NCBI RefSeq assembly: GCF_900156265.1
Contig: NZ_FTNE01000002.1
Coordinates: 100,683-164,682 of the forward strand
Direction of reading: 5' to 3'
DNA from: Acidiphilium rubrum
Lineage (GTDB): Bacteria > Pseudomonadota > Alphaproteobacteria > Acetobacterales > Acetobacteraceae
DNA: 64,000 nucleotides
In this document: positions 40,214 to 49,418 of the stretch, in pieces
How positions within the stretch are numbered: position 1 is the first letter of the stretch
How the letters are laid out: each line of letters starts with the position of its first letter
Notes under the pieces: model-generated
Database searches by the model: none
Told to the model about the DNA's origin: nothing
What the model saw: only the letters and a program-made list of their open reading frames with translations
Translations under genes and position numbers: made by a program

Positions 40214-40920
40214 TGAACCTGCTGGCCGAGGCGGCGGACGCGTTTCTGCTCGCGTTCCCGGCCCTGCTCTCGATTGTGAACCCGCTGGGCGGGGCGATTA
40301 TTTTCAACGAGATCACCGAAAGCCGCAGCCATCGGGTGCGGCTTAATCTGGCGCGCCGGGTTGGGTTGAACAGCGCGCTGGTGATGCTGATTTCGCTGTG
40401 GGCGGGCAGTTATATCCTGAGTTTTTTTGGCATTTCGCTGAATGCCCTGCGGTTGGCGGGCGGTGCGGTGGTGGCGGCGCGGGCGTTTCAGATGCTGAAT
40501 GCGCCGGAAGAGCATGAGGAGCGCAAGCAGGCCCAGGCGGCGCACGCGACGGCGCAGGTGAGCGCGGGGGCCGAGGCCGAGGAGACCGCGGAAGACATAT
40601 CGGGGTTTGCGTTCTTTCCGCTGACCCTGCCGTTCACGACCGGGCCGGGGACGATTGCGGTTGCCGTGGCGCTCGGCACGCAGCATCCGGCCTCGGGGGC
40701 GACGCTCGCGATGTTCTTTGCCGGCCTGTCGCTCGCGGCCATTGTCATGGCGCTGTTGATCTGGCTGTCCTACGCCACGGCGGATCGGCTCGGGGCATTG
40801 CTGGGGCCGACCGGGCGGCGGGTTTTGTCACGGTTGGCCGCTTTTATTCTGCTGGGCATTGGCGTGCAGATCATGCTGTCCGGCGCGGTGCCGGTGCTGC
40901 ATCAGGCGATTCGGGGCTGA
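40213..40920 (+). CDS. MarC family integral membrane protein
   Basis: The 235-residue product has six membrane helices and the MarC signatures LLSIVNPLGGAIIF near the N-terminus and FFPLTLPFTTGPGTIAVAVAL in the middle. A charged cytoplasmic loop rich in Glu and Ala lies at about residues 95-125. MarC proteins were once linked to multiple antibiotic resistance, but that role was withdrawn and the function is unknown. It starts on the last base of the M20 gene stop and is followed by R2 copy 2. Confidence 0.88.
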   Translation: MNLLAEAADAFLLAFPALLSIVNPLGGAIIFNEITESRSHRVRLNLARRVGLNSALVMLISLWAGSYILSFFGISLNALRLAGGAVVAARAFQMLNAPEEHEERKQAQAAHATAQVSAGAEAEETAEDISGFAFFPLTLPFTTGPGTIAVAVALGTQHPASGATLAMFFAGLSLAAIVMALLIWLSYATADRLGALLGPTGRRVLSRLAAFILLGIGVQIMLSGAVPVLHQAIRG

Positions 40921-40934
40921 GGGGCGAGAAACAG

Positions 40935-41165
40935 AAGGCGGGGGGCTTTGCCCAGGACTTTCCGCTGATGTGACCTGTGTCGCCCTCCCCTTGCCTAAAA
41001 CGAATGGATTTCAAAGCCCGGCGCGCGTCGCGCGCCTTATCATATGATAGCGGGCATCTTGCCCGTGGGGCCTTTAACAGGGTCCAGGGGCGGAGGAGCC
41101 GAAGGTTCCAGCGATGCTCTTCATCGCTGGAATGGCTCCGGAGGGAGAGCCCCTGGCCTTCCTTG
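40935..41165. repeat. R2 palindromic mosaic repeat, copy 2 (rearranged)
   Basis: Only one arm of the central inverted repeat (40981-41001) remains, and the left hairpins are shortened. The core at about 40953-40980 runs in the minus orientation. The right-hand hairpins are expanded by inserted palindromes: one between AAAGCC and GGCCTTT containing GGCGCGCG/CGCGCGCC and TATCATATGATA, another between CCAGGGGC and GCCCCTGG containing TTCCAGCGATG/CATCGCTGGAA. The gap 40921-41253 (333 bases) holds only this element and the emr promoter region. Confidence 0.8.
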
Positions 41166-41253
41166 CCTCCGCGCTGCCGCAGGGCCCCCTGCGAAAAACG
41201 CAGAACTGGGGCAGTAGCGCTTACTCGTATCAATCTCTATTATATCAATCACG

Positions 41254-41769
41254 ATGGATCCGAACATTTCTTGTGCGCCGCCGGGCGCCGGCACCGAACC
41301 TGATATTCTGTATCTGCTGCATGATGTCGCGCGGTTGCTGCGTCGCGAGATCGACCGGCGGGCGCGGATGCATGACATGAACCGGGCGCAATGGGTGATG
41401 ATGATCCGCCTGTCGCATAATCCTGGTTTGTCGCAGAAGGATCTGGCGGAAATCATCGAAGTCGAGCCGATGACGGTGGCGCGGCTGACCGATCGGCTGG
41501 AGGCGCGCGGGTTGGTGGAGCGGCGGGCGGACCCGCGGGATCGGCGGATCTGGCGGCTGCATCTGACCCCGCTGGCGGACCCGTTGCTGCGCGATATCGA
41601 GGCCCAGCGCGGCCTGGTTGCCGAATTCGTGACGCAGACGCTGTCGCCCGAGGTGATCGAGGCGACGATCGATGGATTGATGCGGATGAAAACAATTTTA
41701 CTCACGGCCGATCGTGCGGCCGACACCTATATGATCAGTGCCGCCAAGGCCGAACAGGAGATGGCTTGA
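41254..41769 (+). CDS. MarR family transcriptional regulator of an efflux operon
   Basis: The 171-residue protein has the MarR winged-helix core: LSQKDLAEIIEVEPMTVARLTDRLEARGLVERRADPRDRRIWRLHLT spans the recognition helix and wing. It directly precedes and overlaps the emrA-like gene, so it is almost certainly the local repressor. Upstream at about 41228-41252 the sequence contains TATCAAT twice, 10 bases apart, a possible binding site for the regulator, although MarR sites are usually palindromic. The inducing ligand is unknown. Confidence 0.9.
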   Translation: MDPNISCAPPGAGTEPDILYLLHDVARLLRREIDRRARMHDMNRAQWVMMIRLSHNPGLSQKDLAEIIEVEPMTVARLTDRLEARGLVERRADPRDRRIWRLHLTPLADPLLRDIEAQRGLVAEFVTQTLSPEVIEATIDGLMRMKTILLTADRAADTYMISAAKAEQEMA

Positions 41770-42899
41770 TGTCGCAGACAAGTTCAACCGCCGGGGTCGT
41801 GACGCGCGATGCCGAGGGCCGCGAGACCACGGGGCGCGACGCCAAGACCCGGTCTGAGGGGCGTAGCCGGGGCGGCTCGAAGCTGCTGCGGCCGGTCTTG
41901 ATGATCGGCGGGGTGCTGCTGATTTTGCTGGCTGTATTGCTGTACTGGCTGTTCAGCGGCGGGTCGGTTTCGGTGACGGATACGTATATCAAGGCGGCGC
42001 GGGTCAATTTATCGACCGATGTGTCCGGCCTGGTCGATCAGGTCGATGTGAAGGACCATCAGGTCGTTACCAAGGGTCAGATCCTGTTCCGCTTGCAGCC
42101 GACGCGGTTTGTCGTGGCCGAGGATCAGGCGCAGGCGAAGCTGGCCGAGGTGAAGCAGCAGATCGAGGGCGCGCGGCACGGCTACGAGGCGCAGCTTGCG
42201 AAGATCAAGGTGCAGCAAGCGGTGGTCGAGAACGATCGGCTGAATTATCAGCGCTATGCCTCGCTGGTGCATGGCGGCGGCGTGACGCAGTCCGACTATG
42301 ACAATGCGAAGTATAAATACCAGGGTGCCGAGGCCGATCTGGCGGCGATGCAGGCGCAGGCCGGGGTTGATCTGGCGAAATTGTCCGGCGATCCGAAGAT
42401 CCATCTGGCCGATACGCCCCAGTACAAGGCGGCGGCGGCGGCGGTTGCGGCGGCGCAGTTGAACTACCGGCATTCGATCGTGCGGGCTCCGTTCGATGGC
42501 GTGGTGACCGAGACCGAGCAGTTGCAGCCGGGGATGTACTTGCAGGCCGGCACGGCGGCGTTCGGGCTGGTTTCGAGCACGGATGTGTGGGTGCGCGCCC
42601 AGCCGAAAGAGACCGCGCTGACCTGGGTGAAGCCGGGCGACAAGGTGAAGATCCATGTCGATACCTATCCGGGCAAGCTGTGGCACGGGGTGGTGGCGAG
42701 CATCGCACCGGCCAGCGGTTCGAGCTTTTCGATTTTGCCGGCGCAGAATTCATCGGGCAATTGGGTGAAGGTGGTGCAGCGGATTCCGCTGCGGGTGAAC
42801 ATTACCGATGGGCCGAAGCATCTGGTGCTGCGCAACGGCATGACGGCCGAGGTGGATATCATCACCGGCCATCAGCACAAACTGTCGAACCTGTTCTGA
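41769..42899 (+). CDS. emrA: EmrA/HlyD-type membrane fusion protein
   Basis: This 376-residue periplasmic adaptor links an inner-membrane pump to an outer-membrane channel. It has a cytoplasmic N-terminus of about 45 residues, one membrane helix (about 45-65), a lipoyl/barrel-sandwich domain (VDQVDVKDHQVVTKGQILFRL), a coiled-coil hairpin (about 115-205) and the RAPFDGVVTETEQLQPG return strand. The ATG at 41769 overlaps the marR stop (TGATG). It is followed by the emrB-like pump after 14 bases. No TolC-like gene is present, so the outer channel must be supplied elsewhere. Confidence 0.92.
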   Translation: MSQTSSTAGVVTRDAEGRETTGRDAKTRSEGRSRGGSKLLRPVLMIGGVLLILLAVLLYWLFSGGSVSVTDTYIKAARVNLSTDVSGLVDQVDVKDHQVVTKGQILFRLQPTRFVVAEDQAQAKLAEVKQQIEGARHGYEAQLAKIKVQQAVVENDRLNYQRYASLVHGGGVTQSDYDNAKYKYQGAEADLAAMQAQAGVDLAKLSGDPKIHLADTPQYKAAAAAVAAAQLNYRHSIVRAPFDGVVTETEQLQPGMYLQAGTAAFGLVSSTDVWVRAQPKETALTWVKPGDKVKIHVDTYPGKLWHGVVASIAPASGSSFSILPAQNSSGNWVKVVQRIPLRVNITDGPKHLVLRNGMTAEVDIITGHQHKLSNLF

Positions 42900-42913
42900 T
42901 CGGCTGAATTTTC

Positions 42914-44506
42914 ATGGCCGCGGATGATCAGGCCAAAGGCGGGCCGGGCAAGAACGAGGTGATGCAGGTTTCCGGCATGCCACGGGTGATCGTGACGGTC
43001 GGGTGCATGATCGGCACGCTGATGCAGGCGCTGGATTCCACCATCGCCAACGTGTCGCTGCCGTATATGCAAGGCTCGCTCTCGGCCTCGTATGACGAGA
43101 TCACCTGGGTGCTGACCTCGTATGTGGTGGCGGCGGCGATCATGACCGCGCCGGTGGGTTGGCTGGCCGGGCGGTTTGGGCGCAAGAACGTGTTCATGGT
43201 GTCGATCATCGGGTTCACCATCACCTCGATGATGTGCGGCATTGCCAGTTCGCTGGGCGAGATGGTGGTGGACCGGCTGCTGCAGGGCATGTTCGGCGCC
43301 GCGCTGGTGCCGCTCAGTCAATCGACCATGCTCGATATCTATCCGCCGGAAAAGCGTGGGCAGGCGATGGCGATCTGGGGCATCGGCGTCATGGTCGGGC
43401 CGATCCTGGGGCCGACGCTGGGCGGGTATCTGACGTATTTTTATGACTGGCGCTATGTGTTTTTCGTCAATCTGCCGTTCGGCATCGCCGCGGTTCTGGC
43501 GCTCGGGTTTTTCATGCCGAAGCGCGGTGCGGCCAACCGCTCGACCGGGCATTTCGACTGGATCGGCTTTGCCGTGCTCTCGCTGTTTCTGGCGGCGTTG
43601 CAGATTCTGCTGGATCGGGGTGAGGAGAAGGATTGGTTCAGCTCGACCGAGATTGTCACGTATGGCGTGCTTGCGGCGATCGGGCTTTATCTGTTCATCG
43701 TGCATATGTTCACGGCCAAGCAGCCGTTCATTCCGCGCGGGGTGTTCAAGGATCGGAATCTGAATGCCGCGCTGGTCGCGATGTTCGCGGTGGGTTCGGT
43801 GCTGCTGTCGTCATCGACGCTGATGCCGCCGTTTCTGGAAAAACTCGGCAATTATCCGGTCGAGCTGGCGGGGCTGGTGATGGCGCCGCGCGGGTTGGGC
43901 ACGATGGGGGCGATGGTGATCGCCGGACGGCTGACCAACAAGGTCGATCCGCGCTATCTGATGTTCGTCGGGTTCTTGCTGCTGATCGTGTCGTTCTGGA
44001 TGATGATGCAGTGGCTGCCGTCGTCGCCGCAATCGTATCTGATCGAGAGCATCGTGGTGCAGGGGGCGGGGCTTGGCTTCGTGTTCACGCCGTTGCAGGT
44101 GGTGGCGTTCTATACGCTCGATCCGGCATTGCGGACGCAGGGGACTTCGCTGCTCAGCCTGATGCGCAATGTCGGTATGGCGGTGGGGATTTCGGTGACC
44201 GAGGCGGTGCAGGTGCAGATGTCGCAGGTGGATCACCAATCCGTCTCGAACGCGATCACGCCGTTCAACCGGGCGCTGCAGGTGGGTGGGGCGGTGACGC
44301 ATTATCTGAACCCGATGACGTCCAAGGGGGCGGCGATGCTGAATACGATGATCGTGCAGCAATCGGACATCATTTCGTATCTCGATGCGTTCAAATTCAT
44401 GCTGATGGTGAGTGTTCCCGCGATCTTCACGCTGCTGCTGATGCGCAAGCCGCCGGCGCAGGCGGGGGTGAAGGCGGAGAAGCATGAGATGGCGGTGATG
44501 GAGTAA
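42914..44506 (+). CDS. emrB: EmrB/QacA-type DHA2 multidrug efflux pump
   Basis: The 530-residue product is a 14-helix major facilitator of the DHA2 family. The helix 1 motif LMQALDSTIANVSLPYM, motif A WLAGRFGRKN between helices 2 and 3, and motif C GVMVGPILGPTLGGYL in helix 5 identify it as a proton-driven drug exporter. With the adaptor encoded just upstream it would form a tripartite pump across both membranes. The final gene of the marR-emrA-emrB operon is followed after about 15 bases by a paired R1 element that could end transcription. Confidence 0.93.
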   Translation: MAADDQAKGGPGKNEVMQVSGMPRVIVTVGCMIGTLMQALDSTIANVSLPYMQGSLSASYDEITWVLTSYVVAAAIMTAPVGWLAGRFGRKNVFMVSIIGFTITSMMCGIASSLGEMVVDRLLQGMFGAALVPLSQSTMLDIYPPEKRGQAMAIWGIGVMVGPILGPTLGGYLTYFYDWRYVFFVNLPFGIAAVLALGFFMPKRGAANRSTGHFDWIGFAVLSLFLAALQILLDRGEEKDWFSSTEIVTYGVLAAIGLYLFIVHMFTAKQPFIPRGVFKDRNLNAALVAMFAVGSVLLSSSTLMPPFLEKLGNYPVELAGLVMAPRGLGTMGAMVIAGRLTNKVDPRYLMFVGFLLLIVSFWMMMQWLPSSPQSYLIESIVVQGAGLGFVFTPLQVVAFYTLDPALRTQGTSLLSLMRNVGMAVGISVTEAVQVQMSQVDHQSVSNAITPFNRALQVGGAVTHYLNPMTSKGAAMLNTMIVQQSDIISYLDAFKFMLMVSVPAIFTLLLMRKPPAQAGVKAEKHEMAVME

Positions 44507-44519
44507 GGGTAGGGGAAGA

Positions 44520-44640
44520 AGGCTTCTTTTTTGTAAAAAAGAAGCAAAAAACTTTCCGACCCTGGGGCACGGGCGTTTTCAAAGGCACGGGCCCAAATTA
44601 AAGGGAGTTTTTTTGCTTCTTTTTTTGCAAAAAAAGAAGT
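44520..44640. repeat. R1 paired element (~120 bp)
   Basis: The left hairpin GCTTCTTTTTT / AAAAAAGAAGC (44522-44545) and the right hairpin CTTCTTTTTTT / AAAAAAAGAAG (to 44639) flank a spacer with CTGGGGCACGGGCG and GGCACGGGCCCAAATTAA. It sits exactly between the convergent emrB and cydC stops and could terminate both. Confidence 0.88.
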
Positions 44641-44646
44641 ACTTCC

Positions 44647-46317
44647 CTACCCTTTACTTTGCTTCAGCCGACCACGCTCCATAACAAACACCCGATCCAC
44701 CAGCCGCAAGCTCTGCGGCCGATGCGTGATCATGATCGTGGTACGCCCCTGCATCAGCACTTCGAGTGCGGCGAGGACATCGCGTTCCGACACGGCGTCC
44801 AGCCCTTCGGTCGGTTCATCGAGGATCAGGATCGGCGCGTCTTTCAGGAAGGCGCGGGCGATGGCGATGCGGCGGGCCTGACCGCCGGACAGGCGCATGC
44901 CGGTTTCACCGACGATGGTATCGAGCCCGGCGGAGAAGCTGTGGACTTCGTCGAGGATTTGCGCCTGGCGGAGGGCGTCGTGCAGTTCGGCCTCGGTCGC
45001 GCCGGGGCGGGCGAGGTGCAGATTGGCGCGGATGGTGGTGTTGAACAGATAGGTCTGCTGCGCGAGCACGGCGCAGACGCCGCGCGTGGTCTCGCCGCGC
45101 AGATCGCGCAGCGAGACGCCGCCGAGGGTGATGCTGCCCTCCTGAAACGCCCAGAAGCGGAGGATCACGTTGAGCAGGCTGGTCTTGCCCGAGCCGGTTT
45201 CGCCGATGATGCCGATGCGCCCGCCCTGCGGGATGGCGAGATCGATGTGTTGCAATGCCCAGGGGCCATCCGGCGTGTAGCGCATCGACAGGTCGGTGAT
45301 CCGCAGGTCGAACCGGGTGGGCGGGTCGGCCGGGTGCGCGGGTTCGGCGATGGTGGGTTCGGTGTCGATGATGGAAAAGATGCGGCGCGCGGCGGCGAGG
45401 GTTTCGCCAAGCGCCTGGAACGCGATGGGCAGGGGTGCGACGGCTTCGAAACTGCCGAGCACGAACAGCGCGATCATCGGGAGATCGGGGCCGGTGAGAT
45501 CGCCGCGGCGGACCAGCGGGATGGCGATGATGAGGGCGAGCCCCATGGCGAGATTGGCGGCGAGACCGGCGAGGCCGGCGGCGGGGCCGGCGATCCATGC
45601 CTGGCGGCGCTGGCTGGTGATCAGGCGATCGCTCAGCGCGGCGATGGTTTCGGTTTGGCGTGGGGCGGCCTGATAGACCAGCAATTCGCCGAGGCCGCGC
45701 GCGGTATCGGTGACGCCGGCGCGCAGATCGGCGCGGATGGCGACCGCCCGGCGGCCGGACCAGCGGGCAAGGCGCTGGGTGGCAAGCGGCAGGGCGACGC
45801 CGGCGAGAACCAGGCCAGCGAGGTCGATCAGCGCGATTTTGACGCTGAAGGCGGCCATGAAGGCGACGATCAGGTTGATGGTGGCGGCGGCGGCGATGGT
45901 GGGCGCGAGGACGCGGAGATAGAGATTGTCGAGACTGTCGATATCGGCGCGGATGCGGCTGAGCAGGTCGCCGCCGCGATAATATTGCAGCCGGGCCGGC
46001 GCCAGCGGTTCGAGATGCTGGTAGAACCACACCCGTAACGCGGCGAGCAGGCGCAGCGTGGCCTCATGCGTGACCAGGCGTTCGGCATAGCGCCCGCCGG
46101 TGCGCAAAATGGCAAGGGCGCGGATGCCGGCGGCGGGGGTGAAATACTCGATCAGATGGCCGCTGAGGCCGGACAGCGCCATGGCGGCGATGAACCAGCC
46201 GGCGAGTGCGACCAGGCCGACATTGGCGAGGATGACCACAACCGACAGGCCGATGCCGGCGAGCAGCCACAGCGCGTAGGGCCGGAACAGGCGGAGCAGG
46301 CGCAGCAGATCGGTCAT
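44647..46317 (-). CDS. cydC: Thiol reductant ABC exporter subunit CydC
   Basis: CydC and CydD form the heterodimeric ABC exporter required to assemble cytochrome bd. It exports cysteine or glutathione and has also been linked to haem. The 556-residue half-transporter has six membrane helices (about residues 15-300). The ATPase domain has Walker A GETGSGKTS, signature LSGGQARRIAIARA and Walker B ILILDEPTEGLD. The start overlaps the cydD stop by ATGA. It is the last gene of the cyd operon, ending just before an R1 element. Confidence 0.92.
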   Translation of the reverse strand: MTDLLRLLRLFRPYALWLLAGIGLSVVVILANVGLVALAGWFIAAMALSGLSGHLIEYFTPAAGIRALAILRTGGRYAERLVTHEATLRLLAALRVWFYQHLEPLAPARLQYYRGGDLLSRIRADIDSLDNLYLRVLAPTIAAAATINLIVAFMAAFSVKIALIDLAGLVLAGVALPLATQRLARWSGRRAVAIRADLRAGVTDTARGLGELLVYQAAPRQTETIAALSDRLITSQRRQAWIAGPAAGLAGLAANLAMGLALIIAIPLVRRGDLTGPDLPMIALFVLGSFEAVAPLPIAFQALGETLAAARRIFSIIDTEPTIAEPAHPADPPTRFDLRITDLSMRYTPDGPWALQHIDLAIPQGGRIGIIGETGSGKTSLLNVILRFWAFQEGSITLGGVSLRDLRGETTRGVCAVLAQQTYLFNTTIRANLHLARPGATEAELHDALRQAQILDEVHSFSAGLDTIVGETGMRLSGGQARRIAIARAFLKDAPILILDEPTEGLDAVSERDVLAALEVLMQGRTTIMITHRPQSLRLVDRVFVMERGRLKQSKG

Positions 46318-48071
46318 GCCGGGACATCCTGACGCAGCGCGCTCATGGTGGCGTAGAGGCCGTGGCGGGCGAGCAGGCTGGCGTGGTCGCCGGATTCGAT
46401 GATGCGGCCGTGGTCGATGACCAGGATCCGGTCGGCATGGCGCACCGATTCGAGGCGGTGGGCGATGATCAGCATGGTGCGGTCGCGCGCGAGGCGTTCG
46501 ACCGATGCGGTGATCAGCGCGGCGGTGGCGGGATCGAGGCTGGCATCGGGTTCGTCGAGCACGATGAGTTCGGCGTTTTTCAGAAAGGCGCGGGCGAGCG
46601 CGATGCGCTGGATTTCACCGCCCGACAGGCCCTGGCCGCGCTCACCCACGATGGTGTCGTAGCCCTGCGGCAGGTTGGTGATGAAATGATCGGCGCCGGC
46701 CTGGGCGGCGGCGGCGCGCACGGCGGCGGCATCGGCGGTGAGGCCGAGCCTGATGTTGTCGATCACGCTGCCGTGGAACAGCGTCGGGCGTTGCGGCAGC
46801 CAGGCGATGCGGGCGAGCCAGGCGGCGGGCGGCAGGTCGCGCAGATCGGTGCCGCCGATGCGGATGGCGCCGCCGCTGGGGTGGAGGAAGCCGAGCAGCA
46901 ACTGGCTGATCGTGGTCTTGCCGGCACCGCTCGGCCCGACCAGCGCGAGGCGTTCGCCGGGCGCGAGGGTGAAATCGATGCCGGTGAGGATGGGTTCGCT
47001 GGGTTGATAGGCGAAATCGACCTGTTCGAAGCGGATGGTGAGAGCCGGTTCGGGCGCGGGTGTGGGTGCGGGTAGTGATGCGGGCGGTTCGGTCGCGAGG
47101 AGGCGGACGATCTGTTCGGCGGCGCCGATCGCTTCCATCCGCGCGTGGTAGGAGCTGCCCATGTTGCGCAGCGGGCGGTAGAACTCGGGTGCGAGCAGCA
47201 GGACGAAAAACCCCGGCAGGAAGTGGAGGTCGCGGTAGTAGAGTGCGAAGCCGATATAGACCGCGACCATCGCGATGCTGATGGTCGCGAAAAACTCCAG
47301 CACCAGCGAGGACAGGAAGGCGACGCGCAGCACCGCCATGGTGGTGATGCGGTAATCGTCCGACACGTCGGCGATCATCTGTGCTTCGGCACGGCTGGCG
47401 CCGAACAGTTTGAGCGTGGTCAGCCCCTCGATCGCGTCGAAGAAATAAGCGCTCATGCGGGCGAGCTTGCGCCATTGGCGCTGGTTGAGCCGCTCGGCGC
47501 CCTTGCCGACGATGATCATGAACAGCGGGATCAGCGGCGCGGTGATCACCATGATGATCCCGGCGACCCAGTAGGCGGGGAACACGAACACCAGAATGGC
47601 GAGCGGAATGAAGACGGCGAGCGCCATCTGCGGCAGGTAGCTGGCATAGTATTGATCGAGCGCCTCGATACCGTCGATCAGGGTGGTGGCGAGGTCGCCG
47701 CTGCGCTCACGGCGGCTCCAGGCCGGGCCGAGGGCGGTGAGATGGGCGTAGGCGAGGCGGCGGATGTCACGCTTGACGCGGGCGGCGGCCTCGAAGCCGA
47801 TGATGTCGGTGAGCGCAGTGATGATCGCGCGGGCGATGAAGGTGGCCAGCAGGTCGATCAGTAGCGGCCAGACCTGGTGCAGAGCCCGGTGCTCGATGAT
47901 CACGCCATCGATGATGCGGGCGAGCAGCCAGGCCTGCAGGACCAGGAGCACGCCGCCGATCGCGCCGGTGATGATCGTGGCGGTGAGCGGGATGCGCACC
48001 CGGGCCGTAAAGCCACGCAGCCAGGCTTCGAGGCTTTTGGCCTCGGCGCGCGAGCGCGGGGCGTTGGCCAT
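46314..48071 (-). CDS. cydD: Thiol reductant ABC exporter subunit CydD
   Basis: CydD is the partner of CydC. The 585-residue product has six helices, then an ATPase domain with Walker A GPSGAGKTT, the CydD-like ELIVLDEPDASLDP Walker B, and the GQGLSGGEIQRIALARA signature. The first helices carry LLARIIDGVIIE, typical of CydD. It follows the 77-residue membrane protein gene by three bases. The order cydA-cydB-small gene-cydD-cydC puts assembly factors on the same transcript as the oxidase. Confidence 0.92.
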   Translation of the reverse strand: MANAPRSRAEAKSLEAWLRGFTARVRIPLTATIITGAIGGVLLVLQAWLLARIIDGVIIEHRALHQVWPLLIDLLATFIARAIITALTDIIGFEAAARVKRDIRRLAYAHLTALGPAWSRRERSGDLATTLIDGIEALDQYYASYLPQMALAVFIPLAILVFVFPAYWVAGIIMVITAPLIPLFMIIVGKGAERLNQRQWRKLARMSAYFFDAIEGLTTLKLFGASRAEAQMIADVSDDYRITTMAVLRVAFLSSLVLEFFATISIAMVAVYIGFALYYRDLHFLPGFFVLLLAPEFYRPLRNMGSSYHARMEAIGAAEQIVRLLATEPPASLPAPTPAPEPALTIRFEQVDFAYQPSEPILTGIDFTLAPGERLALVGPSGAGKTTISQLLLGFLHPSGGAIRIGGTDLRDLPPAAWLARIAWLPQRPTLFHGSVIDNIRLGLTADAAAVRAAAAQAGADHFITNLPQGYDTIVGERGQGLSGGEIQRIALARAFLKNAELIVLDEPDASLDPATAALITASVERLARDRTMLIIAHRLESVRHADRILVIDHGRIIESGDHASLLARHGLYATMSALRQDVPA

Positions 48072-48074
48072 CGC

Positions 48075-48308
48075 TCAGCGCCGCGGCGCGCGGCGGACTG
48101 CGCGGTATTCGCCCTGGAGCAGAATGCCGAACAGGATGGCGGTGAAGCCGGCCATGCCGAGCGCCATCAACAGCAGGGCGCGCGGCAGGCCGAAGATCGC
48201 CTCGATGAGCAGCACACCGAGCGCGGGGCCGGCGAGGCACAGGGCCGCGAGGCGCTGGTTGCGCAGCGCCTGGAGCAGCGGCCGATCCGAGGGGGCTGCC
48301 TGGGCCAT
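48075..48308 (-). CDS. Small two-helix membrane protein of the cyd operon
   Basis: This 77-residue protein sits between cydB (10-base gap) and cydD (three-base gap). It has two predicted helices (about residues 20-40 and 44-64) between a polar N-terminus and a very basic C-terminus (YRAVRRAPRR). It is not similar to the single-helix subunits CydX (about 37 residues) or CydS. Its fixed position in the operon suggests an accessory subunit or assembly factor, but that is inference from context only. Confidence 0.75.
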   Translation of the reverse strand: MAQAAPSDRPLLQALRNQRLAALCLAGPALGVLLIEAIFGLPRALLLMALGMAGFTAILFGILLQGEYRAVRRAPRR

Positions 48309-48318
48309 CGGGACGCGA

Positions 48319-49374
48319 TCAATGCCCGTAGGCGGCGAGTTTGGAGACGCGGGCGCGGAACACCCAGATCTGGTACCAGTTGTACATCAGCATCACCGGG
48401 AAAAATCCGGCCATCGCCAGGGTGAAGGTGATGATCGAGACCTGCGGGGTCGCGCCGGCATAGATCGTCCAGGTGTCCGGAACCATCCAGGGGTACATCG
48501 TCCACATCATGCCGGTCGCCATCAGGGCGATGGCGGCGTTGAGCCAGAGGATGGCCGCGATGTCGCGCTCGGCGTTGGAGGCGGCGCGCATTTTCACGAT
48601 GGCGAACAGCACCGCGAGGAAGCCGATGCCATAGACCCAGGAATACGGGCCGAACCATTTGCCCGAGACCCAGGGGAAGATGATCACGCTCCAGCCGATG
48701 GTGATCGCGACCGCGCCGATCGCGGCGTAGAAGGCGTAGTTGGTCCAGCGCGCGGCGTGCTTGCGGATATCTTCCTCGGGCTCGAACCGGGCGCGGACGA
48801 ACAGGCCGCCCGCGAGCGAGACCGCGATGACCGCGGCGATGCCGGTCCAGACGCTGAACGGGCTGATGAAGCGCAGCGCGCCGCCGACATAGGTGGGCAC
48901 CTGATCGGGCACATGGGTGAGCGGAAACCCGTGCAGCGTAGCGCCGACCGCCATGCCGCCGAAGAAGGTGGTGGCGAGGCTGGAGATGCCGAAGGCGTAG
49001 TCGCTGAACCGCTGATAGCGCTTTTCCGCAAGGTGGCGGAATTCGAGCGAGACGGCACGGGTGATGATGCCCCAGAGGGCGAGGGCCAGCGGCACCATCA
49101 GATAGCTGAACAGCGAGCCGTAGACGAAGGGAAACGTGCCGAACAGCACGCCGCCGGCCACGATCAGCCAGGTTTCATTGGCATCCCAGGTGCCGGCCAT
49201 GGCGGACATGATGGCACCGCGTTCATCCTCGTCGGATACGAACAGGGAGAACACGCCGGCGCCGAGATCGGCGCCGTCGAGGATGATGTAGAGCAGGATG
49301 CTCAGCCCCAGCGACATCCACCACACGATGGTGAGGAGGTGCTGGGTCTGGGTCAGGGCGTTCATCGTTTGCAT
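48319..49374 (-). CDS. cydB: Cytochrome bd-type quinol oxidase subunit II
   Basis: CydB is the second large membrane subunit of the cytochrome bd oxidase and stabilises the haem-bearing CydA. The 351-residue product has about eight helices and the family opening LTIVWWMSLGLSILLYIILDGADLGAGVFSLF. A second conserved stretch is MAGTWDANETWLIVAGGVLFGTFP. Its similarity looks closer to the cyanide-insensitive CioB branch, common in Acetobacteraceae, than to E. coli CydB, but I could not align it rigorously. The start could be the ATG at 49374 or the one nine bases on. Confidence 0.93.
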   Translation of the reverse strand: MQTMNALTQTQHLLTIVWWMSLGLSILLYIILDGADLGAGVFSLFVSDEDERGAIMSAMAGTWDANETWLIVAGGVLFGTFPFVYGSLFSYLMVPLALALWGIITRAVSLEFRHLAEKRYQRFSDYAFGISSLATTFFGGMAVGATLHGFPLTHVPDQVPTYVGGALRFISPFSVWTGIAAVIAVSLAGGLFVRARFEPEEDIRKHAARWTNYAFYAAIGAVAITIGWSVIIFPWVSGKWFGPYSWVYGIGFLAVLFAIVKMRAASNAERDIAAILWLNAAIALMATGMMWTMYPWMVPDTWTIYAGATPQVSIITFTLAMAGFFPVMLMYNWYQIWVFRARVSKLAAYGH

Positions 49375-49418
49375 CGGAACGGGTCTTTCATCGCGCGGGT
49401 CGGGTCAGGCGCGCTGTA

